Below, in pieces: positions 7,095 through 14,625 of a stretch of 16,228 bases of DNA. A program made the position numbers and the translations under genes. The notes below the pieces were generated by a model. That model did not search any database. It was not told the DNA's origin and was given only the letters and a program-made list of their open reading frames with translations. This stretch comes from Muribaculaceae bacterium (GTDB lineage: Bacteria; Bacteroidota; Bacteroidia; Bacteroidales; Muribaculaceae). Location of the stretch: contig JAEDNZ010000022.1 in assembly GCA_016302215.1 (NCBI GenBank), forward strand, positions 1 through 16,228, written 5' to 3'. Position 1 is the first letter of the stretch; every line of letters starts with the position of its first letter.

Positions 7095-10000
7095 TCAGGT
7101 GGTGGAGAGAGGGTCGTCGGCAGCAGCAGTGTCGGCGGAGTGTCGCGCTACGATGCCCACGCCCTTGCAGCCGTTGATGGCGATGTCAAGCGGCTCGGCG
7201 AAGCGCACCACGCGCAGGTATTCATCGTCGTATTCGGCCTCCATGGCGTCGAGCACATCGGTGCGATATACGCCGTCATCGCCAAAGGGGTTGATGGTGA
7301 AATATCCTACGCCGAAGGAGGTGAGGTTGTGGAAGAAGTGGGTGCCTTGGCTTGGCTCGATGCGGTAGTTGTCAAGCGCCGACTCCACGATGAGGCGCGC
7401 GGCGGAGATATCGCTCCAGCGCACGGGAATGCCCAGCGCCGGGTCGCTGGAGCCCCAACGGCCGGGTCCCACGAGCACATAGTTCTCGTCGGCGGCGAGA
7501 AAGCGGCGGTTGATTGCGTCGAGACGCTCCACAATGCGGCCATTGTTGGCAGAGTCAAAGCTCCGGGTTTTGACATAGACGATGCAGTGTATGCCCTCGA
7601 TGCTGCCGTGGCCTATGGCGGTGTCGCTGCGCAAGATGATGCTGTCGGGGTCGGCATCGAGCAAGGCATCGTTGACCAACTCTTTGCGGTCAATGATGGG
7701 CCTTATCTGTAGCCAATAAATGTGGCCTTTGGCATCGGCTTTGGCGGCGGCATCAGGCTCGATGTTGCCGGCAAACTCTATCTCCACGGGGCGCTGCATG
7801 GCGCTCTGCCCCTGCTTGAGCATAAAGTCAACAGCGGGCGCCAGGGGGAACACGCGGTCGCGCAGCACATTGTTGAACGACACCACGCGGCGGCCTCGCC
7901 CGCAGTCGTTGTCGTTGAGCATGGCGTCGGCGGCATTGTAGGTGGATATGGTGTATCGCAGAGCGCCGGTGCCGGCGAAGTCCTGCACGGGGCGTTTGAC
8001 GATGTTGAAGCCGTCATCTACGGTGAAGTCGGCCGACGGCGTGGCATCAGTGGCGGGGAGGGCGTAGAGCGTGGTCTGGGTGTTGCGCAGCGCCTGCTCC
8101 AGCGTAGAGGTCTGCAGCACATGGTCAGGGTGCAGCGGCGAGAAACGCAGGCTCAATCCGCCATCGACGATGTATTTGCCCAGACCTACTGCCACCTCGG
8201 CTACACCATCTTCGGGGCTCTCGCTGCCGAGAGGGTAATAGTTGAGCGAGCGCGCCACGCCCGAGAACGACGGGAAGTAGATGTCGCCGCGGGTCTCGCC
8301 CACTACCTCTTGTATGATGACAGCCATCTTCTCTTGGTCAATGACATTGCTGGTGGCTGACATATAGGCCTTGCTGGCTTTGTAGAACACAGAGGCATAC
8401 ACGCCCTTGATGGCATCGCTCAGCAGGCGCAGGCGCTCGTATCTGTCGCTGACATAAGGCACCATATATGTGGAGTAGATGCCGGCAAAGGGCTGGTAGT
8501 GCGAGTCCTCGAGTAGGCTCGAGCTGCGCACGGCAAAGGGCCTATCTACCACTTCAAAGAGGGCAAAGAAGTCGTCAATGAGGCGCTGAGGCAGGCGCGC
8601 CGCCAGGAAGTGCTCGAGAATGACCTCGTCGGCGGCATCGCTCAGCGAGATAGGGTAGAGGCGGTTGGCCGCCATAAACTCGTCAAATATATCGGTGCAG
8701 AGCACCACGGTGCGCGGTATCGAGATGGTGACGCCGCGGAAGTCATCACACACGGGGTTTTTCTTGATGATAGAATCCACAAAAGCCAAGCCGCGCCCCT
8801 TGCCGCCAAGGCTACCCTCGCCGATGCGTGCAAAGTTGGAGTAGTGGTCAAAGCGGTCTTTCTGGAAGACGGCCACCACGCCGCGGTTTTTCATCTTGCG
8901 GTATTTCACTATCACGTCAAAGAAGAAGCGGCGCACGGCCGGCGCCTCGTCAAGCGAGGCAAAACGGTGCTGCTTGATGACCTCGGCGATGGGGAACATA
9001 GCTCTGGAGTATAGCCAGCGCGAGATGTCGTTGTGAGAGGCGTGAGTGTAGAGGGCGTTGGCCGGGATGTCAAAGATGCGCTTCTGCAGGTCCTTGAGAT
9101 TGGTCAGGCGCATGATTTCGGCGCCGCTGTCGGGGTCGCGCACCACAAAGTCGCCAAAGCCGAAATTGTTCATAATGGCCTCGCCCAAATCGACCGACAG
9201 CTTCTTGGAGTTCTTGTCAAGGAATATTCCGCCGAAGGGCTTTACCTTCTCGGCATTGTCAATCTCAGATGACTCAATGATGATAGGCAGATAGGGGTCT
9301 TGCTCGCGCAGATATGCCGCCAGGCGCAGCCCCGCCGCTGAGTCTTTGACGCCCTGCCGCGCAAACGACACGTCGCTGATGACGCCGAGCATATTCTTGC
9401 CATACTGCTCATACAGGGCTATGGCCTCCTCATAGTCGCGCGCGAGCATAATCTTGGGGCGGCCGCGCATACGCAGCATGCGCTCGTGGTCATTGAGCGC
9501 CTCGGTGGAGAATACGCGCGACTGCTTGAGGAGAAATTTATAAAGGTGAGGCAATACCGACGAGTAAAAACGCACCGAGTCTTCGACCAGCATTATCATC
9601 TGCACGCCCACCTGCGTGATGTCATCGGCATTGAGCTTGTCCTCAAGCAGCTTGATTATTGCGAGCAGCAAATCCACATTGCCCAGCCATGAGAACACAT
9701 AGTCAATATTCGACAAATCCTCGCTGGCGAGGCGTCGCGACACCTCCTTGGAGAAGGGTGTGAGCACCACGATGGGCGTGTCAGGGTATTCAGCTTTGAT
9801 GCATGCCGCGCCGCTGAATGTCTCTGACAGCTCCACGCCGGGCATGGCGATGACCAGGTCAAAAGGCTTCTGCCGCATAGCCTCAAGGGCCTCGCTGATG
9901 TGCGACACCTGGGTGACGCGCGGCGGCGACGACAGGTTGAGGCCCACATACTCAAAGTAGAGCTGCTCCTCCACGCGCCCGTCTTCCTCCATCATAAAAG

Positions 10001-10106
10001 CATCGTAGCGTGAGGCTATCAGCAGCACGTTGAACACGCGCCGCTGCATCAAATCCTGAAACGCCGTATCCTTCAGATACAACTGGCTTAATGACTGCTC
10101 ATTCAT
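7095..10106 (-). CDS. Two receiver domains fused to a PEP-synthase-type ATP-binding domain
   Basis: This protein has 1003 residues. Residues 24-155 resemble a response-regulator receiver, but the phosphorylated Asp is missing (the strand reads FDLVIAMPG, 82-90). Residues 168-315 look like a second receiver with its active-site set: Glu175/Asp176, Asp245, Ser279 and Lys298. Residues about 425-803 form the ATP-binding domain of PEP synthase/pyruvate phosphate dikinase: IGEGSLGGKGRGL (428-440), FAVRSSSLLED (524-534), AGIYSTYMVP, and LQIRPI (799-804). The phosphohistidine motif and the PEP/pyruvate TIM barrel of the true enzymes are not recognisable. A further module (about 815-985) contains VGPGRWGSSDP and SQGTHFFHN. 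Databases may label such proteins PEP synthase, but this one should not make PEP. A signal-gated phosphotransfer role is my inference. It is the first gene of the six-gene series and has its own promoter. Confidence 0.85.
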   Translation of the reverse strand: MNEQSLSQLYLKDTAFQDLMQRRVFNVLLIASRYDAFMMEEDGRVEEQLYFEYVGLNLSSPPRVTQVSHISEALEAMRQKPFDLVIAMPGVELSETFSGAACIKAEYPDTPIVVLTPFSKEVSRRLASEDLSNIDYVFSWLGNVDLLLAIIKLLEDKLNADDITQVGVQMIMLVEDSVRFYSSVLPHLYKFLLKQSRVFSTEALNDHERMLRMRGRPKIMLARDYEEAIALYEQYGKNMLGVISDVSFARQGVKDSAAGLRLAAYLREQDPYLPIIIESSEIDNAEKVKPFGGIFLDKNSKKLSVDLGEAIMNNFGFGDFVVRDPDSGAEIMRLTNLKDLQKRIFDIPANALYTHASHNDISRWLYSRAMFPIAEVIKQHRFASLDEAPAVRRFFFDVIVKYRKMKNRGVVAVFQKDRFDHYSNFARIGEGSLGGKGRGLAFVDSIIKKNPVCDDFRGVTISIPRTVVLCTDIFDEFMAANRLYPISLSDAADEVILEHFLAARLPQRLIDDFFALFEVVDRPFAVRSSSLLEDSHYQPFAGIYSTYMVPYVSDRYERLRLLSDAIKGVYASVFYKASKAYMSATSNVIDQEKMAVIIQEVVGETRGDIYFPSFSGVARSLNYYPLGSESPEDGVAEVAVGLGKYIVDGGLSLRFSPLHPDHVLQTSTLEQALRNTQTTLYALPATDATPSADFTVDDGFNIVKRPVQDFAGTGALRYTISTYNAADAMLNDNDCGRGRRVVSFNNVLRDRVFPLAPAVDFMLKQGQSAMQRPVEIEFAGNIEPDAAAKADAKGHIYWLQIRPIIDRKELVNDALLDADPDSIILRSDTAIGHGSIEGIHCIVYVKTRSFDSANNGRIVERLDAINRRFLAADENYVLVGPGRWGSSDPALGIPVRWSDISAARLIVESALDNYRIEPSQGTHFFHNLTSFGVGYFTINPFGDDGVYRTDVLDAMEAEYDDEYLRVVRFAEPLDIAINGCKGVGIVARHSADTAAADDPLSTT

Positions 10107-10137
10107 CGCTCACGAGTGTTTTGCTATTTTTAATCTA

Positions 10138-10169
10138 CAAAGATAGCGAATGTTTGAAACATAACATAG
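10138..10169 (-). promoter_or_regulatory. Bacteroidetes-type promoter of the receiver/ATP-grasp gene
   Basis: On the minus strand TATCTTTG (10145 to 10138) fits the -7 consensus TAnnTTTG and lies 31 bp before the start codon. The -33 position is weak (TATG with a 19-bp spacer instead of TTTG). The surrounding AT-rich island supports a promoter. No other promoter was seen in the short gaps downstream, so it may serve all six genes to 227. Confidence 0.6.
10150..10162. promoter_or_regulatory. Palindrome between promoter elements, possible operator
   Basis: ATGTTT-G-AAACAT is a perfect 13-bp palindrome lying in the spacer of the promoter for the receiver/ATP-grasp gene, just upstream of its -7 element. 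A repressor bound there would block polymerase. No known operator consensus was matched. Confidence 0.3.
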
Positions 10170-10250
10170 CTTGCAGCCAAAAAAATCAACTAAAAGCAAT
10201 CTCTTACTTGCAAAAACGCAGCAAACTCTCCGGTGAGGCTCTTGCGCAGA

Positions 10251-10282
10251 GAGGGCGCCCTGAGCAGAGTCGGGGCGCCCTC
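10251..10282 (-). terminator. Strong hairpin after korB
   Basis: GAGGGCGCCC (10251-10260) and GGGCGCCCTC (10273-10282) form a perfect 10-bp, GC-rich stem with a 12-base loop, 32 bp beyond the korB stop. No U-run follows directly on the minus strand, so it is either a terminator of the weak-tail type or a structure protecting the 3' end of the kor mRNA. It separates the kor genes from the promoter at 10138. Confidence 0.55.
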
Positions 10283-10314
10283 GGCGGTATGTGTGTAAGC
10301 GGCGGCTGTGGGGG

Positions 10315-11343
10315 TTACTTCACCTCCCAGGTTTCGCCGGCGAGGATTAGCGAGCGCAGGCTGTCAAAGCCTTTCTTGGCGCGCACCTCGGCTACTTGCG
10401 CCTCCACGGCGGCATCGTAGGTGGGAGCCTCTACGTCGCGAATGACGCCGACGGCCAGCGGCAGTGTGTTGCCGTCCATCATAGCGAGCTGCTGATGGAG
10501 GAAGTTTGAGGGGGTGTGAGCGTCATGCACGAGCACGTCGTCAAGGGTGTATCCGTCTTGGCCTATGGTCACAGCCTTGATGAGGAAGCCGTCCTGCACG
10601 AGGCCTTTGTCGCCGTTTTTGCCGAAAATCATCTTCTCGCCGTGGCGCAGGTGTATTGTGCGGTCAGCGCGCACCTCTTTGTCGGTGATGGGGTTGTGAA
10701 TGCCGTTGTTGAAGATGACGCAGTTTTGCAGCACTTCCACCACTGATGCACCTTTGTGGCGGGCGGCAGCGACAAACACCTCTTGTGATGTGGCGAGCTC
10801 CACGTCAATTGAGCGGGCGAAGAAGTTGCCTCGGGCGCCGAAGACGAGTTCGGCGGGAATGAATGGGTCTTCGGTGGTGCCGTAGGGCGATGACTTTGAC
10901 ACAAATCCGCGGGCCGACGTGGGTGAGTATTGCCCCTTGGTGAGGCCGTAGATTTTGTTGTTGAAGAGCACCATGTTGATGTCGATGTTGCGCCGCACGG
11001 CGTGGATAAAATGGTTGCCGCCGATGGCGAGGCCATCGCCGTCGCCTGATATTTGCCAGACGGTCATCTGCGGGTTGGCTACTTTGAAGCCGGTGGCGAT
11101 GGCAGCAGCGCGGCCGTGGATGGTGTGAAAGCCGTAGGTGTTCATGTAGTAAGGGAGGCGTGACGAGCATCCGATGCCTGAAATCACGGCTGTCATCTCC
11201 GGGGCGATGCCCAGGGTGGCCATGGCCTTGTGGAGGGTGTTGAGGATGGCGTGGTCGCCGCATCCGGGGCACCAACGCACAGCTTGGTCGCTCTTAAAGT
11301 CGGCGGGAGAGTATGAAGATTGGGGGGTGATAGTCGGTTGCAT
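10315..11343 (-). CDS. korB: 2-oxoacid:ferredoxin oxidoreductase, beta subunit (KorB)
   Basis: This is the thiamine-diphosphate-binding subunit of the enzyme that converts a 2-oxoacid, CoA and oxidised ferredoxin to acyl-CoA, CO2 and reduced ferredoxin. The 342 residues include WCPGCGDH (24-31), GIGCSS (56-61), the ThDP/Mg motif GDGDGLAIGGNH (100-111) with the NNKIYGLTKGQ segment (128-138), and Cys208. Cys25, Cys28, Cys59 and Cys208 can supply the four ligands of the proximal [4Fe-4S] cluster usual in this family. The gene starts 9 bp after korA, so the two are surely cotranscribed. 2-Oxoglutarate is the likeliest substrate given the partner's form, but other 2-oxoacids cannot be excluded by sequence alone. 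Confidence 0.93.
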   Translation of the reverse strand: MQPTITPQSSYSPADFKSDQAVRWCPGCGDHAILNTLHKAMATLGIAPEMTAVISGIGCSSRLPYYMNTYGFHTIHGRAAAIATGFKVANPQMTVWQISGDGDGLAIGGNHFIHAVRRNIDINMVLFNNKIYGLTKGQYSPTSARGFVSKSSPYGTTEDPFIPAELVFGARGNFFARSIDVELATSQEVFVAAARHKGASVVEVLQNCVIFNNGIHNPITDKEVRADRTIHLRHGEKMIFGKNGDKGLVQDGFLIKAVTIGQDGYTLDDVLVHDAHTPSNFLHQQLAMMDGNTLPLAVGVIRDVEAPTYDAAVEAQVAEVRAKKGFDSLRSLILAGETWEVK

Positions 11344-11352
11344 GGCGAGGTG

Positions 11353-13197
11353 TTATTTCATGAGTGATTTTACTTGCTCCACTATTTCGCTTGCGGCGAA
11401 GGGCTGGCCTTGCACTTTGTTGATGCGCAGAATGTTGACCCCGGGGAGCTTGCTTTGGAGGAAGTCGGCAAACATGCCCGTATTGAGCTCGGCTACGATG
11501 ACGCGCTTGTAGCGGCGAATGACATCGAGGGCATTTGCGGGCAGCGGGTTGATGTAGCGGAAGTGCGCGAGGGCCACGGCGGTGCCGCTGTCGTTGAGGG
11601 CGTTGGTGGCGGTGATGAGGTGGCCGTATGTGCCGCCCCAGCCGATGATGAGGGTGTCAGCGTCGGCATTGCCTTGGACGGTGAGTGCCGGTATGTCGTC
11701 GGCTATGCGGGCCACTTTCTCGCGTCTGATGTTGACCATGCGCTGGTGGTTGACGGGGTCAGTGGAGATGGCGCCGGTGACGGCATCTTTCTCAAGGCCG
11801 CCGAGGCGGTGCTGAGCGCCGGGGGTGCCGGGGATGGCCCAGTATCTGACCTGCGTGGCGGCGTCGCGCTCCACGGGGCGCCATGTGCCGTCGCATCGGT
11901 CGGCGGGCAGCAGCGGCGGGTGTATCTCGGGATATTCATCGGCATCGGGCACGCGCCAAGCGCTTGAGCCATTGCCGATGAAGGCGTCGGTGAGGAGTAT
12001 CACGGGGGTCATGTGCTCCAAAGCTATGCGGCATGCCTCAAAAGCCATAGTGAAGCAGTCAGTGGGCGAGGCGGCAGCTACCACACACAAGGGTGACTCT
12101 CCGTTGCGGCCATAGAGAGCCTGGAAGAGGTCAGTCTGCTCGGTCTTGGTAGGCAGGCCGGTAGATGGGCCACCGCGCTGCACATCGATTATCACCAGCG
12201 GCAGCTCGGCCATGACGGCGAGGCCTATGCCTTCGCTCTTGAGGGCGAGACCGGGGCCTGACGTGGAGGTGACAGCGAGGTTGCCGGCAAAGGCGGCGCC
12301 TATAGCCGAGCATACACCGGCTATCTCGTCCTCCATCTGCACAGCCTTGACGCCGAGGTCTTTGCGCTTGGCGAGTTCGTGGAGGATGTCAGTGGCGGGG
12401 GTGATGGGATAAGAGCCTAAGTATAGCGGACGGCCACTCTTCTCCGAGGCCATGATGAGGCCGTAGGCGGTGGCGGTGTTGCCGTTGATGTCAGTGTATA
12501 TGCCGGGACGGGGGTCTTCGGTCTCGATGCGATATGTCGATACCGAAGCGTGAATGTTGTGGCCGTAGTCATAACCGGCTTGCAGCACTTTGGCGTTGGC
12601 CTCGAAGACGGCGGGCTTTTTGGCAAATTTATTTTTGAGGTGGTGGAGAGCACTCTCTAACGGTCTGTCAAAGAGCCAGCATACCAAGCCTAAAGCAAAG
12701 ATATTGCGGCATTTGAGCACGCTCTTGAGGTCGAGGCCGCTGTCAGCGAGAGCGGCCTTTGTCATAGTGGTGACGGGGACCTCTACCACCTGCGCCTTGC
12801 ATCCTACTTCGGTGTAGGGGTCGTCGGTGGTGTAGAGAGCTTTGCGCAGGTCGGCCTCTTTGAAGGAGTCGATATCTACGATTACCACGCCGGAGGGCTT
12901 GACATACTTGACATTCTGCTTGAATGCCGCGGCGTTCATGGCGAGGAGCACATCACAGAGGTCGCCCGGGGTGTGCACATTCATACCTACGCTCACCTGG
13001 AAGCCGGAGACGCCGCCGAGCGAGCCTTGCGGGGCGCGTATCTCGGCCGGATAGTCGGGGAAGGTGGATACTTGATTGCCAACGCCGGCAGAGACGTTGG
13101 TAAAGATGTTGCCGGCGAGCTGCATACCATCGCCGGAGTCGCCCGAAAATCGCACGACCACCTTGTCGAGAACTTTGACGTTAGTCTTCTCTAACAT
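11353..13197 (-). CDS. korA: 2-oxoacid:ferredoxin oxidoreductase, fused gamma-alpha subunit (KorA)
   Basis: The 614-residue protein joins a gamma domain (about 8-195, beginning VVVRFSGDSGDGMQLAG) to an alpha domain (about 235-614). Alpha-domain motifs are SYPITPATDIL (262-272), TSGPGLALK (312-320) and GGPSTGLPTKTEQTDL (342-357), which bind the substrate and help position ThDP. The fusion with a two-domain alpha is the common arrangement for 2-oxoglutarate and related oxidoreductases in Bacteroidetes. It works with KorB in the cytoplasm to feed succinyl-CoA formation or, in reverse, reductive carboxylation. No korD-type ferredoxin subunit is present on either side, so electrons must go to a ferredoxin encoded elsewhere. 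The start is ATG at 13197; the promoter lies about 134 bp upstream. Confidence 0.93.
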   Translation of the reverse strand: MLEKTNVKVLDKVVVRFSGDSGDGMQLAGNIFTNVSAGVGNQVSTFPDYPAEIRAPQGSLGGVSGFQVSVGMNVHTPGDLCDVLLAMNAAAFKQNVKYVKPSGVVIVDIDSFKEADLRKALYTTDDPYTEVGCKAQVVEVPVTTMTKAALADSGLDLKSVLKCRNIFALGLVCWLFDRPLESALHHLKNKFAKKPAVFEANAKVLQAGYDYGHNIHASVSTYRIETEDPRPGIYTDINGNTATAYGLIMASEKSGRPLYLGSYPITPATDILHELAKRKDLGVKAVQMEDEIAGVCSAIGAAFAGNLAVTSTSGPGLALKSEGIGLAVMAELPLVIIDVQRGGPSTGLPTKTEQTDLFQALYGRNGESPLCVVAAASPTDCFTMAFEACRIALEHMTPVILLTDAFIGNGSSAWRVPDADEYPEIHPPLLPADRCDGTWRPVERDAATQVRYWAIPGTPGAQHRLGGLEKDAVTGAISTDPVNHQRMVNIRREKVARIADDIPALTVQGNADADTLIIGWGGTYGHLITATNALNDSGTAVALAHFRYINPLPANALDVIRRYKRVIVAELNTGMFADFLQSKLPGVNILRINKVQGQPFAASEIVEQVKSLMK

Positions 13198-13230
13198 AGC
13201 ACGTTTTGTTTGATAATTGTTGTTCTACAA

Positions 13231-13245
13231 AGCCCATATCGGGCT
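13231..13245 (-). other. Short hairpin in the korA leader
   Basis: AGCCC-GATAT-GGGCT (minus strand) forms a 5-bp stem with a 5-base loop, 34 bp before the korA start codon. It could affect translation or be incidental. No riboswitch class was recognised. Confidence 0.3.
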
Positions 13246-13330
13246 ATCAGGTTTGATTTTAGGTTAACGTCTTGACGCAGCCCCCGCGCCCATGCGCCAT
13301 TGCTGACACACGGAGAGCGCTACGTCACGG

Positions 13331-13358
13331 CAAAGGTAGCTAATTTATTTATATTAAA
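13331..13358 (-). promoter_or_regulatory. Promoter of korA-korB
   Basis: TACCTTTG (13338 to 13331 on the minus strand) is a textbook Bacteroidetes -7 element in an AT-rich island. The -33 element is poor: the nearest TTTA (13358-13355) has a 16-bp spacer. Transcription from here would give a leader of about 125-130 bases. The remaining bases to 13429 hold the 3' flank of the phosphopantetheinyl transferase gene, with no clear terminator. Confidence 0.55.
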
Positions 13359-13429
13359 CTATTATTTGGGCGTAAATTTTATTTTGCGAGGCTTATGCTC
13401 ATTGCCGACGGGCACATTATATGGCACAA

Positions 13430-14032
13430 TCAGTCAATGCGCAGATGCTGCGCCACCACACTTATGAAAGCGTTGGCGCCCGGCAGGGCTATGCGCCGGC
13501 TATACACCACGTCGTAAGGGCGCTCGCCTACGTATGCCACGGCGGGGGTGTTGCGCGCATCACATATATGAATGTCGGCGCGGAAGTCGAGGCCCGGCGT
13601 GAGCGCCGCCTTGTAGAGCGCCTCCTTGAGGGTCCATGCCTGCAGCAGGCCATCGCTGCCGGGCGCATATATGTCCATCTCGGCGGCAGAGAGCACCCTG
13701 GGCGCCACGCGCTCTAACTGCGGCCGGGCCTCCTCGATGTCGATGCCTATCTGTGCCGAACCGTCGGCGATGGCCACGGCGCATAGGCTGCGGCAATGCG
13801 AGATGGATATCTGCAACTGCGGGTGCTGCGGCAGGGTGGGAGCGCCCTCGGTGGTGTGGGCGAGGGTGGTGTCGCCGCCGAAGATATGGCGCAGCACAGA
13901 GGCCACGGCCCGGCGCTCGCGGCAGCGGCGGCCGGTGGCGCGGCCCTGAGCTATGGGGGCAATCCACACGCGCAGGCCTCGGAGGCGTGCGTCAGTGCCT
14001 AAATCTAACTCGGTGGGCACGGTAGTCATCAT
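13430..14032 (-). CDS. 4'-phosphopantetheinyl transferase (Sfp-type)
   Basis: The enzyme moves the phosphopantetheine arm of CoA to a serine of acyl or peptidyl carrier proteins. The 200 residues include SISH (76-79), GIDIE (96-100) and WTLKEALYKA (133-142). Asp98, Glu100 and Glu137 are the expected Mg-binding acids of the Sfp class, and Lys141 the usual CoA-phosphate contact. The frame is open further upstream, but the ATG at 14032 (a second follows at 14029) overlaps the gldD stop by 4 bp and gives a normal N-terminus. Its place as the third gene after gldE and gldD suggests cotranscription. Whether it serves fatty-acid ACP, an aryl-polyene-type ACP or another carrier cannot be told; no carrier or synthase gene is nearby. 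Confidence 0.9.
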   Translation of the reverse strand: MMTTVPTELDLGTDARLRGLRVWIAPIAQGRATGRRCRERRAVASVLRHIFGGDTTLAHTTEGAPTLPQHPQLQISISHCRSLCAVAIADGSAQIGIDIEEARPQLERVAPRVLSAAEMDIYAPGSDGLLQAWTLKEALYKAALTPGLDFRADIHICDARNTPAVAYVGERPYDVVYSRRIALPGANAFISVVAQHLRID

Positions 14033-14625
14033 CGTAGCGATTTGAGCATTACTATCACATCGCGCCTGAGGGTGGCCAGCATAGGCGCTATCGAGTCGGC
14101 ATCGGTGGCGGGGGTGATGTCGGCAAAGAATGTGGCGCCGCTGACAATGCGGCGTCCATCGTGCGCCACAAACTGCAGCGGCGTGGCTATAGGCTCGGCG
14201 CAGACCACCATCTCGCTGCGCCATGAGCTGTCGGCGCCGGCATATTGCAGCACGGCAGCCTCGGCATCGCCTATGTTGAGGCGCATGCGCTCATGTCGGT
14301 TGGCTATCGCGGCGGCGTAGTCATCTGGCTCGGCGGCCTCAGTCACGGTGATGTGTATGGTGGCTTTGTAGGCCGGGTATGCTATGTCAAGCCATCTGTG
14401 TCGCGGGCAGGTGACAGTGGCGGCGCTGTTGGCCATAATCGTCACACCGGCGCTGTCAATGGCGGTGTAGGCGCTGTCATAGACGGCGGCTCGCGGATAG
14501 GCTTGCTGCCGAGGCGTGACGTCGTCGCCGCGCGAGCAGCCCGCGCCGGCAGTGGCGCCGAGAGTGATAGCGGCGGCAAGCATCATGGCGAGCTTCATAG
14601 GGCGGCGGTAAGGGCGGTGTGTCAC
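14029..14625 (-). CDS. gldD: Gliding-motility-type lipoprotein GldD
   Basis: GldD is a conserved Bacteroidetes lipoprotein needed for gliding in Flavobacterium; its exact role is unclear. From the GTG at 14625 the protein has 198 residues, with a lipoprotein signal ending in the lipobox AGAGC (lipidated Cys30). Family features are WLDIAYPAYKATIHI (78-92), the QYAGADSS segment (127-134), a TPLQFVAHD strand, and GATFFADITPATDADSIAP (163-181) before the last helix RRDVIVMLKSL. GTG at 14625 overlaps the gldE stop (GTGA); ATG at 14598 (residue 10) is an alternative that keeps the signal peptide. The gldE-gldD order matches other Bacteroidetes. No other gliding or type IX secretion gene is in the window. 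Confidence 0.88.
   Translation of the reverse strand: MTHRPYRRPMKLAMMLAAAITLGATAGAGCSRGDDVTPRQQAYPRAAVYDSAYTAIDSAGVTIMANSAATVTCPRHRWLDIAYPAYKATIHITVTEAAEPDDYAAAIANRHERMRLNIGDAEAAVLQYAGADSSWRSEMVVCAEPIATPLQFVAHDGRRIVSGATFFADITPATDADSIAPMLATLRRDVIVMLKSLR

Noticed and set aside
7095..10106. True PEP synthase (ppsA)
   Set aside because: Only the ATP-binding domain is recognisable; the TSHAA-type swivel motif and the PEP/pyruvate barrel are not found.
13391..13429. Terminator after the phosphopantetheinyl transferase gene
   Set aside because: Only a 4-bp TGCC/GGCA stem with no U-run was visible, too weak to call.
14033..14224. Longer N-terminus for the phosphopantetheinyl transferase
   Set aside because: The added residues are out-of-frame gldD sequence rich in Arg, His and Cys; the start at 14032 gives family length.
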